Source: CAIQPS01 sp963843455 (GTDB lineage: Bacteria; Actinomycetota; Thermoleophilia; RBG-16-64-13). From it: a DNA stretch of 64,000 nucleotides. Below are positions 1 to 9,089 of this stretch, piece after piece. The stretch's first letter is position 1; each line of letters starts with the position of its first letter. The stretch is taken from the NCBI GenBank assembly GCA_963843455.1, contig CAWJKE010000016.1, positions 248,001 to 312,000 on the forward strand. Direction: 5' to 3'. The notes beneath the pieces are model-generated. The model saw only the letters and a list, made by a program, of their open reading frames with translations, was not told the DNA's origin and searched no databases. The position numbers and the translations under genes were made by a program.

Positions 1-246
<246 letters not shown>

Positions 247-250
<4 letters not shown>

Positions 251-2592
251 TCCCCCATGGCTCTGGGCAGAGCCGTCTCGTAGACTTCTTCCAACCGGGC
301 GACCGACACACGCAGGCCGATCGGGTGGCCGCCGGGGGCCTCGACGCTCATGGCCAGTTCCGTCCCGCCCACCTGACCCAAACGGTGACAGGAGACGCCG
401 GCCTCGTGGCACCTCTGCTCGAGAAGAGCGCCATCTCCGGCCGCCACAGACACGACCACCAGCGTCGGCGTCTCGCCGAAGAAAGCGATGTCGGGACGGC
501 TGGACAATCCGGCCGTGTGCCCATCGGCCATCCAGTGCAGGCGGTGGAAAGCAAGGTCGGCCCCCACGCCGCCGGCGATGCAACTCTCGGCGACCGCGAC
601 CGCCAGGCCGCCATCGGACGAGTCATGCGCCGAATGAAGGAGCCGCGCAGCTATCGCTTCTTGCAGCACCTGCTGCAGCGCGACTTCCGCGGCCAGGTCA
701 ACGTCCGGGATCCGCCCCGCCGGGCGGCCCTTCGGGCCCCCGAACCAACGCTTCTGGTATTCGGACCCGTCCAGGACCGGCGCCGCGCTCCCCAGCAGAT
801 ACACCTGGTCTCCTTCGTCCTTGAAGGCGATGGTGCAATTGGCGGTGACATCGTCCATGAGCCCCAGCATCCCCACCACCGCGGTCGGGTAGATGGGCTG
901 CTCGAAGCTCTCGTTGTAGAGCGACACGTTCCCCGAGATCACCGGCGAGCCGAACGCCTCGCACGCCTCGGCCATCCCCTCTATCGCCTGAGCCAGTTGA
1001 TAGGCGATGGGCCCGTTGTCGGGGTTGCCGAAGTTGAGGCAGTTGGTGATGGCGATGGGCTTCGCGCCCACGCAGGAGACGTTGCGCGCCGCTTCGGCCA
1101 CCGCGGCTTTGCCCCCCCGATAGGGATCGAGGTAGGTCTGGCGGCCGTTGCCGTCGGTGCACACGGCTATGCCCGCGCCGGTCTTCTTGATACGCAGCAG
1201 CGCCGCGTCGCCGCCAGGGATGATCACCGTGTTGAGTTGCACCTGATGGTCGTACTGCCTGTACACCCAGCGCCGGCTGGCTATGTTGGGCGAGCCGATG
1301 AGATCGAGCAGTATGTCTTCGAGGGGCGCCTCGGGCCGCGGATAGTCTGCGGGGTCCACAGGCTCGTCCACCTCGTGGGTCGGCCGTTCCTGCGGGATGG
1401 CGTAGCAAGGCGGCTCCGCCAGAGCCACGGCATCCATGTCGCCCACCATCTGGCCGCCGAAGAAGACGCGCAGGTGTTTGGTGTCGGTGACCTCGCCGAC
1501 GACGGTGGCGTCCAGGTCCCAGCGGTCGCAGACCTCCCTGACCCCTTCCCACTGCTCCGGCGCGACGATGGCCAGCATCCGCTCCTGGCTCTCGCTGATC
1601 ATGATCTCCCAGGGCTCCATGTCGGCCTCGCGCAGCGGCACCCGGTCGGCGTGCAGGTCGATGCCCACCTTGCCCTTGGCCGCCATCTCGCTGGACGACG
1701 AGGTGATGCCCGCGGCGCCCAGGTCCTGCAGCGCCACCAGCAGGTCGGCGCGCAGCAGTTCCAGGCAGGCTTCCAGCAGCTTCTTCTCCGTGAACGGGTC
1801 GCCCACCTGGACCGACGGGCGCTTCTGCTCGAGCGTCTCGTCGAACACCTGGCTGGCCAGCACGCTGGCCCCGCCGATGCCGTCCCGGCCGGTCTTGGAT
1901 CCAATGAGCACCACGTGGTTGCCCACCCCCGCCGCGCTGCTGAGGATGATCTCGTCCTCCCTCACCAGCCCCACCGTCATGGCGTTCACCAGGCAGTTAC
2001 CGGCGTAAGGGTCCTCGAAGTAGATCTCGCCGGCCACTGTAGGGATGCCCATGCAGTTGCCGTAACCGCCCACCCCGGCGACCACGTGCTCGAAAAGGTA
2101 GCGCTGGCGGTTGAGCACCGCTTCGCTGGGGGCCATGTCCGGCGACGCCGCGGCCGCGGCCACCGCCCCCGAACCGGCCCAGCCATCCCGCGCCGGCAGA
2201 GGCTGGATCTCGCCGAAGCGCAGGGAGTCCAGTCCGCAGATGGGCCGCGCCCCCATGGCGAAGATGTCGCGGATGATGCCGCCTACGCCCGTGGCCGCTC
2301 CCTGGTAAGGCTCGACGGCCGACGGGTGGTTATGGCTCTCGATCTTCATGGCGACGGCCACACCGCCGCCGATGTCCACGATGCCCGCGTTCTCGCCCGG
2401 CCCGTGCAGCACGCGCTCCCCCTTCGTGGGAAAGCGTCTCAGCAGAGGCTTCGAATGCTTGTAACCGCAGTGCTCGCTCCACATGAGCGAGAAGACGGCA
2501 AGCTCGACATGGGTCGGCTCCCGGCCCTGCAGCTCACAGATCTGGTCGTACTCCCACCGGGTGAGACCCAACTGCTCGAAAAGCTCAGCCAT
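247..2592 (-). CDS. purL: Phosphoribosylformylglycinamidine synthase subunit PurL
   Basis: ATP-dependent conversion of FGAR to FGAM, using ammonia delivered by PurQ. The 781-residue length and the presence of separate purS and purQ upstream identify the three-subunit (small PurL) type. The N-terminus has the typical SLMWSEHCGYKHSKPLL segment, and the repeated AIRS-synthase-like halves follow (for example SHNHPSAVEPYQGAATGVGG and later SAHDSSDGGLAVAVAES). The start overlaps the end of the zinc-ribbon gene by 8 bp. Confidence 0.97.
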
Positions 2593-2845
2593 TGTTCCGG
2601 CTCTCTTGGGTATCCGCGTCGGCGGCGGGGCGCGGCCCTCCGGTGGGGTCTTCCCCAGCCGAACTCGTCCCTCCGCCCTCGTCGCTTCCCCGCTCCCGTG
2701 CGGCCTGGCAATCCGGACCGCATCCCGGGATCTCCCGCCAGTCGAGCTGGCTCTGGCACATCCGGCACACGCAGGTCTCGGGCAGATATCCCTTGAAGAA
2801 CGAATCTCGCGCGCCGCAGCGCGGGCAGATGGTTTGCCCGGCCAT
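2585..2845 (-). CDS. Small zinc-ribbon protein of unknown function inside the purine operon
   Basis: 86-residue protein. The first half holds CPRC (about residues 7-10) and CVCRMC (about 26-31), a likely four-Cys zinc ribbon; a further GCGPDC follows near residue 42. The second half is Gly/Ser/Pro/Asp-rich and probably disordered. It starts 3 bp after purQ and its stop lies inside the purL start, so it is translated with the FGAM synthase subunits. I do not recognise a characterised family. A role in the PurSQL complex is only suggested by position. Confidence 0.7.
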   Translation of the reverse strand: MAGQTICPRCGARDSFFKGYLPETCVCRMCQSQLDWREIPGCGPDCQAARERGSDEGGGTSSAGEDPTGGPRPAADADTQESRNNG

Positions 2846-2848
2846 CGC

Positions 2849-3574
2849 TTATCCTCCCAAAACGTGATCGATCATCGACTGGAAGATAGCCCTGCCGTCG
2901 GTCCCGCCGACTATCTCCTCACATACCCGTTCCGGGTGCGGCATCATGCCCAGGATGTTGTAGCCCTCGTTCAGGATGCCGGCCACGTTGTCGGTAGCTC
3001 CATTGGGGTTAGCCGCGTCGGTGATCCGGCCTTCCGCGTCGCAGTAGCGGAAGGCCACCAGTCCGCGGTCCTCGATCTCCTGCAGGCTTTCGACCCCCGC
3101 CGTCCAGTTGCCCTCGTTGTGGTTCAGCGGCACCCGGATCACCTGACCCACGCTGAGCCGCGCGGTAAAGGGGGTGTCGGTCCGCTCTACCCGCAGATAC
3201 TGCGGATGGCAAATGAACCGCAGACCCCGGTTGCGCCGTAGGGCCCCGTGCAACAGATGGGCCTCGGCCAGGGTCTGGAAGCCGTTGCAGATGCCCAGCA
3301 CCAGGCCGCCGCCGGCCGCGAACGCCGCCACTTCCTGCATGATGGGGCTGAAGCGGGCGATGGCACCGGTGCGCAGGTAATCGCCGTAGGAAAAGCCGCC
3401 CGGGAGGATGACGCACTGGGCACCTTTGAGGTCCTGGTCCTTGTGCCACAGATAGTAGGGGTCGGCCTCGGGGAAAGTTGTCAGGGCATGTACGGCATCG
3501 TATTCGCAGTTGGAGCCGGGAAAGACGACGACGCCGAAACGGACCTTCTTGCTCGAGCCTGTGCCCTGGGTCAC
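2849..3574 (-). CDS. purQ: Phosphoribosylformylglycinamidine synthase glutaminase subunit PurQ
   Basis: Class I glutamine amidotransferase supplying ammonia to PurL. The nucleophile elbow LGICNGFQTLAEA holds the catalytic Cys, and PHPERVCEE near the C-terminus supplies His and Glu. Length of 241 residues is normal for the small PurQ type. The start is GTG at 3574-3572, one base after the purS stop. The N-terminus VRFGVVVFPGSNCEYD is typical. Confidence 0.96.
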   Translation of the reverse strand: MTQGTGSSKKVRFGVVVFPGSNCEYDAVHALTTFPEADPYYLWHKDQDLKGAQCVILPGGFSYGDYLRTGAIARFSPIMQEVAAFAAGGGLVLGICNGFQTLAEAHLLHGALRRNRGLRFICHPQYLRVERTDTPFTARLSVGQVIRVPLNHNEGNWTAGVESLQEIEDRGLVAFRYCDAEGRITDAANPNGATDNVAGILNEGYNILGMMPHPERVCEEIVGGTDGRAIFQSMIDHVLGG

Positions 3575-3575
3575 C

Positions 3576-3833
3576 TCAGGCTTCCTCCCCCGCGGTGATT
3601 TCGAACCGATAGTCCTCGATGATTGGGTTGGCCAGCAGCCTGCGGCACATGTCGTCCACGTCGGCGTTCACCCGCGCGGGATCGGTGCCCGGGACCTCCA
3701 GAGTGATGTAGCGGCCCACCCGGATGTTCGTCGCGCCGGAATGGCCGAGTGCAGGCAAAGCCCGCTCGACGACCGCGCCCTGAGGGTCGACGACTCCAGC
3801 TTTGGGGGTGACATAGACCGAGACCTTGTACAC
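3576..3833 (-). CDS. purS: Phosphoribosylformylglycinamidine synthase subunit PurS
   Basis: Small structural subunit of the PurSQL complex that bridges PurL and PurQ. The 85-residue protein matches the family in length and in segments such as YVTPKAGVVDPQGAVVERAL and RRLLANPIIEDYRFEI. It starts with GTG, preceded by AGGAGG about 9 bases upstream. It is the first of a tightly packed purS-purQ-zinc ribbon-purL-purF run. Confidence 0.95.
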   Translation of the reverse strand: MYKVSVYVTPKAGVVDPQGAVVERALPALGHSGATNIRVGRYITLEVPGTDPARVNADVDDMCRRLLANPIIEDYRFEITAGEEA

Positions 3834-3924
3834 TCCGGTTCTCCTCCTTGCAGAGAAAAGTGTCCGCGCCCGAGGGCGCCACCGGCGGGGGACTGACCAA
3901 GGTCGATTCTAGCAGCTAACGGAA

Positions 3925-3958
3925 GGGCGGCTCGGGGTTCGGGTCCTCGAGGCCGCCC
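3925..3958 (-). terminator. GC-rich hairpin between VOC gene and purS
   Basis: Inverted repeat GGGCGGC / GCCGCCC (7 bp arms, 20-base loop) in the only sizeable gap of the purine cluster. No T-tract follows on the minus strand, so it may be an attenuator or simply a stable spacer rather than a full terminator. Confidence 0.3.
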
Positions 3959-3982
3959 CTCCGGCGGGAGGTGTGCCGCAGA

Positions 3983-4486
3983 TCAGACCATGAGCCCCAT
4001 GGTGTCAAAGAAGTCTTCCATCTCCGGCGGGCAGTCGTGCAACTGGAAGATGATGCCTCCGGTCTTGTTCGGGTCCAGGAAGGCCATGCGCACGCCGTTC
4101 TTGTATTCCGACCGCCCGATGATGCCGATCCCCTTCTTCTCCATCTCAACGAGGGTCGCATCGAACTGCTCCCGGCTCACCGAGTAACCGAAGTGCCAGA
4201 TGCCTTCGCCGTGGCTCGCCAGGAACTTCTCGACGATGGGGAACGAGATCGGTTCGAACAGCTCCACCACGATCGGTCCCCACTTGCCCAAGGCGACCTT
4301 GCACCGGTTGGCCATACCGCCTTCATATTCCCTGTAGGCGAAATCGTGGCTACCGTCCGCTTCTCCAAGAATGTACTGGCGCCAGGGGCCCAGACCCATG
4401 TCCTCGAAGTTCCTGATGGTCTGATCGATGTCCTTCACGGCCCACCCCAAGTGGGCTATGTTGGCAAAAGGCAGTCCTGGAAGCAT
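3983..4486 (-). CDS. VOC (glyoxalase/bleomycin-resistance) superfamily protein
   Basis: 167-residue protein with two beta-alpha-beta-beta-beta modules, similar in outline to methylmalonyl-CoA epimerase. Candidate metal ligands are the His of IAHLGWAV near the start, a Glu in VVELFEPI, and the His of IWHFGYS. ATG at 4486 is chosen because AGGAGGAGACAG lies just upstream; an upstream in-frame start would add 7 residues. It lies between purB and purS, but VOC proteins have many substrates and none can be assigned here. Confidence 0.75.
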   Translation of the reverse strand: MLPGLPFANIAHLGWAVKDIDQTIRNFEDMGLGPWRQYILGEADGSHDFAYREYEGGMANRCKVALGKWGPIVVELFEPISFPIVEKFLASHGEGIWHFGYSVSREQFDATLVEMEKKGIGIIGRSEYKNGVRMAFLDPNKTGGIIFQLHDCPPEMEDFFDTMGLMV

Positions 4487-4521
4487 TCTGTCTCCTCCTT
4501 TGGGCAATCAGACCCCCGGCG

Positions 4522-5823
4522 CTACCACTCCAGCGCGGCGACCCTCTCAAAGATGACCCCCATGTTGCGCAGCGCGTAGCTAGGGTCGAACAAGGCCTCG
4601 ATCTCGGTCGCCGACAGCCGGTCGGTCACTTCCGGGTCGGCCTTCAGCAGATCCGCGAACTGGGTCTTCTCCTCCCAGGCCTTCATAGCGCTCCGCTGCA
4701 CGATCTTGTAGGCGTCGTCGCGGAGGATGCCGGCCTCCACCAGGGCGAGAAGCACCCGCTGGCTATAGACCAGGCCGTAACTCTTTTCGATGTTGGCTGC
4801 CATGTTCTCCGGGTAGATATTGAGCTTGTCCACCAGCCAGCAGGCCTTTTTGAGCATGTAATGGAGAAGGATGGTGCTATCGGGGAAGATGACCCGCTCG
4901 GCGCTCGAGTGGCTGATGTCGCGCTCGTGCCAGAGGGCCACGTTCTCGAGGGCGACGACGAGATTGCCGCGGATGATGCGAGCCTGGCCGCAGAGGCGCT
5001 CGGAGATGATGGGGTTGCGCTTGTGGGGCATGGCCGACGAGCCCTTCTGCCCGGGGGCGAAATACTCCTCAGCCTCCAGGACCTCGGTGCGCTGGTAATG
5101 GCGCACCTGCAAGGCGATCTTCTCTATGGTGCCGGCCAACAGGGCGAGAGCGGACATGAACTCCGCGTGCCGGTCGCGCTGCACGATCTGCGTGGAGATT
5201 GGTGCCGCACCCAGGTCGAGGATGGACATGGTGATCCGCTCCACCTCGGGGTCGACATTGGCGTAGCTGCCCACGGCGCCGGAGATCTTGCCCACGGAGA
5301 CCTGCTGGATGCCGCGCTCCAGCCGCTCCAGGCCGCGCTGCACCTCGAACGCCCACAGACCCAGGACCATGCCGAAGGTGATGGGCTCGGCGTGTACCCC
5401 GTGGGTGCGGCCGATCATTACCGTATCGCGGTGCTCCAGCGCCCGGCGCTGGAGGATGACGCCCAGCCTCCGGGTCTGCTCGGCGAGCAGGGCGCCGGCC
5501 GCCCGCAACTGCAGGGCCAGGCCGGTATCGAGTACGTCGGAGGAGGTGAGGCCGTAGTGGATGTGCTTGGAGGCCTCCCCCACGTTCTCGGCCACGCAAC
5601 TCACGAAGGCGATGACGTCGTGCTGGGTGGTCTCCTCGATCTCGTTGACCCTATCGACGTCGAAGGCCGCCTTCTGCCGTATCTCCGCCATGGCGTCCTC
5701 GGGTATCCGACCCAGGCGGGTCCAGGCTTCGCACACCGCCATCTCCACCTGCAGCCAGGCCGCCATGCGGGCCTCGTCGGTCCAGACGGCTGCCATCTCG
5801 GGCGTGGAGTAGCGCGGGATCAT
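4522..5823 (-). CDS. purB: Adenylosuccinate lyase PurB
   Basis: Cleaves SAICAR to AICAR and adenylosuccinate to AMP, releasing fumarate. The 433-residue protein carries the fumarase/aspartase signature GSSAMPHKRNP, plus GRTHGVHAEPITFG and the TQHDVIAFV segment. Start MIPRYSTPEM is the usual PurB N-terminus. Its ATG overlaps the purE stop as ATGA. Confidence 0.97.
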   Translation of the reverse strand: MIPRYSTPEMAAVWTDEARMAAWLQVEMAVCEAWTRLGRIPEDAMAEIRQKAAFDVDRVNEIEETTQHDVIAFVSCVAENVGEASKHIHYGLTSSDVLDTGLALQLRAAGALLAEQTRRLGVILQRRALEHRDTVMIGRTHGVHAEPITFGMVLGLWAFEVQRGLERLERGIQQVSVGKISGAVGSYANVDPEVERITMSILDLGAAPISTQIVQRDRHAEFMSALALLAGTIEKIALQVRHYQRTEVLEAEEYFAPGQKGSSAMPHKRNPIISERLCGQARIIRGNLVVALENVALWHERDISHSSAERVIFPDSTILLHYMLKKACWLVDKLNIYPENMAANIEKSYGLVYSQRVLLALVEAGILRDDAYKIVQRSAMKAWEEKTQFADLLKADPEVTDRLSATEIEALFDPSYALRNMGVIFERVAALEW

Positions 5824-6266
5824 CGGGCGCCGCTTTCGGGGACGGCCGGGCCGATGAGGCCCCCGACCCGCAGGATCTTGGCGGCGAGGATGGCGGCGTT
5901 GCGGGCTCCGTTGATGGCCACCGTCGCCACGGGGACGCCGGGAGGCATCTGCACCATCGACAAGAGCGAGTCGAGCCCACCCAGGTCCGACGTACGGATG
6001 GGCACGCCGATCACCGGCAGGTCGGTCATAGAGGCGACCACGCCCGGAAGCGCGGCGGCTTTGCCCGCGCCGGCTATGACCACCTTGAGCCCCCGAGATT
6101 CCGCGCTGAGCGAATATGCGCGCACGGCGTCCGGGTCGCGGTGAGCGGAGATGACCTTCATCTCGTAAGGGATGCCGAGCGACTCCAGTTCCTTGGCCGC
6201 CACTTCCATGACTTCCTCGTCCGATTGGGACCCCATGAGGATCCCCACCAACGGCTGATCGGTCAT
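5820..6266 (-). CDS. purE: N5-carboxyaminoimidazole ribonucleotide mutase PurE
   Basis: Class I PurE, interconverting N5-CAIR and CAIR. 148 residues, with VGILMGSQSDEEVM, VISAHRDPD and AGAGKAAALPGVVA, the nucleotide-binding and active-site segments (His of SAHR). It overlaps purD upstream and purB downstream by 4 bp each. A purK partner is not in this window. Confidence 0.96.
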   Translation of the reverse strand: MTDQPLVGILMGSQSDEEVMEVAAKELESLGIPYEMKVISAHRDPDAVRAYSLSAESRGLKVVIAGAGKAAALPGVVASMTDLPVIGVPIRTSDLGGLDSLLSMVQMPPGVPVATVAINGARNAAILAAKILRVGGLIGPAVPESGAR

Positions 6267-7579
6267 CCTGCCTCCCCTCGCGCCTGTGCTTCCCACGTCT
6301 CCGCCCGCAGAGCGATGTCGGAACGGTGCTGCTCTCCCTCGAACCGGATCTCGGCCACGCCGGCGTAGGCCCGGGCCCGGGCCTCGGCAAAGGTATCGCC
6401 CAGCCCTGTGACTGTCAGCACCCGGCCGCCCGAGGTGACGACCGAGCCGTCCACCTCTTTGGTGGCCGCATGGAACACCTCCACACCGTCCACGCCCCGC
6501 GCTCGCTCCAACCCATATATGACGTCCCCCTTGGAGGCCGAGGCGGGATACCCCCGCGACGCCAGCACGACGCCCACCGCGGCTCCCGGCCCCCACACAG
6601 CGGCATCCGGCAGAGCGTCGCCGTTGGCTACCGCCCACAGCAGTTCCAGCAGATCGCTCTCCAGTCGGGGAAGGAGGGCCTGGGTCTCGGGGTCTCCGAA
6701 CCGGCAATTGAACTCCAGGACCTTCGGGCCGTCTTTGGTCAGCATCAGGCCCGCGTAAAGGACGCCCCGAAAGTCGATGCCCCGGCGGCTCAGTTCGGCC
6801 ACCGTCGGCCGCACCACCAGGTCGACCAACCGGTCGTACAGCGCGGCATCAACGGCCGGGACCGGAGAGTAGGAGCCCATGCCGCCCGTGTTGGGGCCGG
6901 CATCTCCGTCCAGCGCCCGCTTGTAGTCCTGAGCCGGAGCCAGAGGCAGGATGCTCTGCCCGCTGACCAAAGATAGGAGAGAAACCTCCTCGCCTTCCAG
7001 GAACTCCTCGATGAGCACGGTATCCGCGGCCAGTCCAAAGCGTCGTTCCACGAAGCACTCGGTGAGGGCCGCCTCCGCCTGCTCGAGCGTATGCGCGACG
7101 ATGACCCCTTTGCCGGCGGCGAGGCCGTCCGCCTTCACGACGACCGGCGCCCCGTGCTCCCACAGGTAGGCGAGAGCCGCAGTGTGATCGGTGAACGTCG
7201 CCGCGCGGGCGGTCGGGACGCCCGCGGCATCCATCACCTGCTTGGCGAAGACTTTAGAGCCTTCCAGAAGGGCGCCATCCGCTCCCGGGCCGAACACCGC
7301 GAAGCCCCGCCCCCGCAGTTGGTCGGCCAGACCGGCCACGAGAGGGGCTTCGGGCCCGACGATGGTGAGGTCGATCTTCTCCCGGGCGACGAGGGCCACG
7401 ATGCTGGGGATGTCGTCAGAGCCTACGGAGATGACAAGCGCATCGTCACGAATCCCCGCGTTTCCGGGTGCGCAGAAAAGCCGCCCGATGCTCGGGCTCT
7501 TCGCGAGGCTGCGGACTAGGGCGTGCTCCCGAGCGCCTCCGCCGACCACCAACACATCCAGCCGCCGGTCAGAAGCCAT
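6263..7579 (-). CDS. purD: Phosphoribosylamine-glycine ligase PurD
   Basis: ATP-grasp enzyme forming GAR from phosphoribosylamine and glycine. 438 residues. The N-terminal VLVVGGGAREHALVRSL, the ATP-grasp segment VVVKADGLAAGKGVIVA and EFNCRFGDPETQALLPRL are family hallmarks. It overlaps purE by 4 bp and follows purA by 15 bp. Confidence 0.97.
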   Translation of the reverse strand: MASDRRLDVLVVGGGAREHALVRSLAKSPSIGRLFCAPGNAGIRDDALVISVGSDDIPSIVALVAREKIDLTIVGPEAPLVAGLADQLRGRGFAVFGPGADGALLEGSKVFAKQVMDAAGVPTARAATFTDHTAALAYLWEHGAPVVVKADGLAAGKGVIVAHTLEQAEAALTECFVERRFGLAADTVLIEEFLEGEEVSLLSLVSGQSILPLAPAQDYKRALDGDAGPNTGGMGSYSPVPAVDAALYDRLVDLVVRPTVAELSRRGIDFRGVLYAGLMLTKDGPKVLEFNCRFGDPETQALLPRLESDLLELLWAVANGDALPDAAVWGPGAAVGVVLASRGYPASASKGDVIYGLERARGVDGVEVFHAATKEVDGSVVTSGGRVLTVTGLGDTFAEARARAYAGVAEIRFEGEQHRSDIALRAETWEAQARGEAG

Positions 7580-7594
7580 CGCCGATCTCCCTCC

Positions 7595-8926
7595 CTAGTG
7601 CTGGTGTCCGCCGTGATCGTGCCCCGACACCGTACGCTGGGCGTACTCCGGATGCGGCACCTTGATGTGCTGCTCGCGCTTGGGCCCCACCGAGATGAGA
7701 GAGATCGGCACCCGCACGTTCCTCACGATGAAGTTGAGATAGTCGATGGCCTCCTGGGGCAGGTCCTGCACGCTTGTGACGCCGGTTATATCGCTCTTCC
7801 AGCCCGGCATCTCCTCGTACACCGGCTCGACCTCCGCGAAGATCGGCTGGGCAGGCGGCAGCTCGTCGAGGATCTCGTCCCGGTACTTGTATGCGGTGCA
7901 GACCTTGATGGTCTCCACCGTGTCGAGCACGTCCAACTTGGTGATGCAGAGACCGGTGAGCCCGTTGATCCGGGCGGCGTAGCGAAGCGCCACCAGGTCG
8001 AGCCAGCCGCAGCGCCGGGGCCGTCCGGTGGTGGTGCCGAACTCGTTGCCCACTTTTCGCAGAGATTCGCCGACCTCGTCCGTGAGTTCCGTGGGGAACG
8101 GGCCTTCGCCGACCCGGGTGGTGTAGGCCTTGGTGACCCCCCAGACCTCGCTGAACTCGACGGGCCCTATGCCGCTGCCCACGCTCGCATATCCGGCCAC
8201 CGGGTTCGAGGATGTGACAAAGGGATAGGTGCCGTGGTCCAGATCGAGCATGGTCCCCTGAGCACCTTCGAGAAGCACACGTTTGTCCTCGCGCAGGGAG
8301 TTCCACAGCAGTAGGCTGGTGTCTTCCACGTAGGGACGCAGCGATTCGGCCGCCAGGATGTAGCGCTCGCACTCCTCTTCCAGGTGGCTGACGTCCTGGT
8401 CGTACGCCTTGGCCATCACTTCGGCCTTAGCCCTCATGGTGCCCATGACCCGTTCGTGGAAGCCCTCGGGATCGAGGATGTCCTGCATCCGCACGCCCTG
8501 CCGTGCCGCTTTGTCGGCGTACGCCGGCCCGATGCCCCGACCGGTGGTGCCGATCTTGCCCTTGCCCAGCCTGGCCTCCTGCACGTGATCGAGCATGATG
8601 TGATACGGCATGATGAGATGCGCCTTGCCCGACACCTTGAGACTCCGGGTGGACACGTTGCGGCTCTCGAGATCGTCTATCTCAGCCCGCAGTACCGTCG
8701 GGTCGACCACCACGCCGTTCCCGATGATCGAGATGATGTTGGGGTTGAAGACGCCGGACGGCACGAGATGGAGGGCGAACTTGCCCCGCAGATTCTCGAC
8801 CGTGTGGCCGGCGTTGTTGCCACCCTGATATCGGACCACCACATCGGCCTGCTCACACAGCAGGTCGGTGACTTTCCCTTTGCCTTCGTCGCCCCACTGG
8901 GCGCCTACCACCACGAGAACCGGCAC
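7595..8926 (-). CDS. purA: Adenylosuccinate synthetase PurA
   Basis: GTP-dependent joining of IMP and aspartate, first step to AMP. 443 residues starting with GTG, with GGGAGG a few bases upstream. Signatures are GAQWGDEGKGKVTDLL (GTP site), QGGNNAGHT and GTTTGRPRRCGW. A short C-terminal tail ends in DHGGHQH. It is the first gene of the minus-strand purine run, so a promoter should lie in 8927-9089. Confidence 0.97.
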   Translation of the reverse strand: MPVLVVVGAQWGDEGKGKVTDLLCEQADVVVRYQGGNNAGHTVENLRGKFALHLVPSGVFNPNIISIIGNGVVVDPTVLRAEIDDLESRNVSTRSLKVSGKAHLIMPYHIMLDHVQEARLGKGKIGTTGRGIGPAYADKAARQGVRMQDILDPEGFHERVMGTMRAKAEVMAKAYDQDVSHLEEECERYILAAESLRPYVEDTSLLLWNSLREDKRVLLEGAQGTMLDLDHGTYPFVTSSNPVAGYASVGSGIGPVEFSEVWGVTKAYTTRVGEGPFPTELTDEVGESLRKVGNEFGTTTGRPRRCGWLDLVALRYAARINGLTGLCITKLDVLDTVETIKVCTAYKYRDEILDELPPAQPIFAEVEPVYEEMPGWKSDITGVTSVQDLPQEAIDYLNFIVRNVRVPISLISVGPKREQHIKVPHPEYAQRTVSGHDHGGHQH

Positions 8927-9089
8927 AATGCCTCCCGATCGGTCATGACCTCACTACTGCTGCCGAGGTGCGGCCGCGCGGCGCGCAGTTCGAGGCGCGC
9001 AGCTCGCAACCCGCACTGAAGTTTACACCAGCCCCGTAGCCGGGCGCGCCCGTCCAGGGCCGGCCGGCGCCATCACCCGGCGGCGGCCC

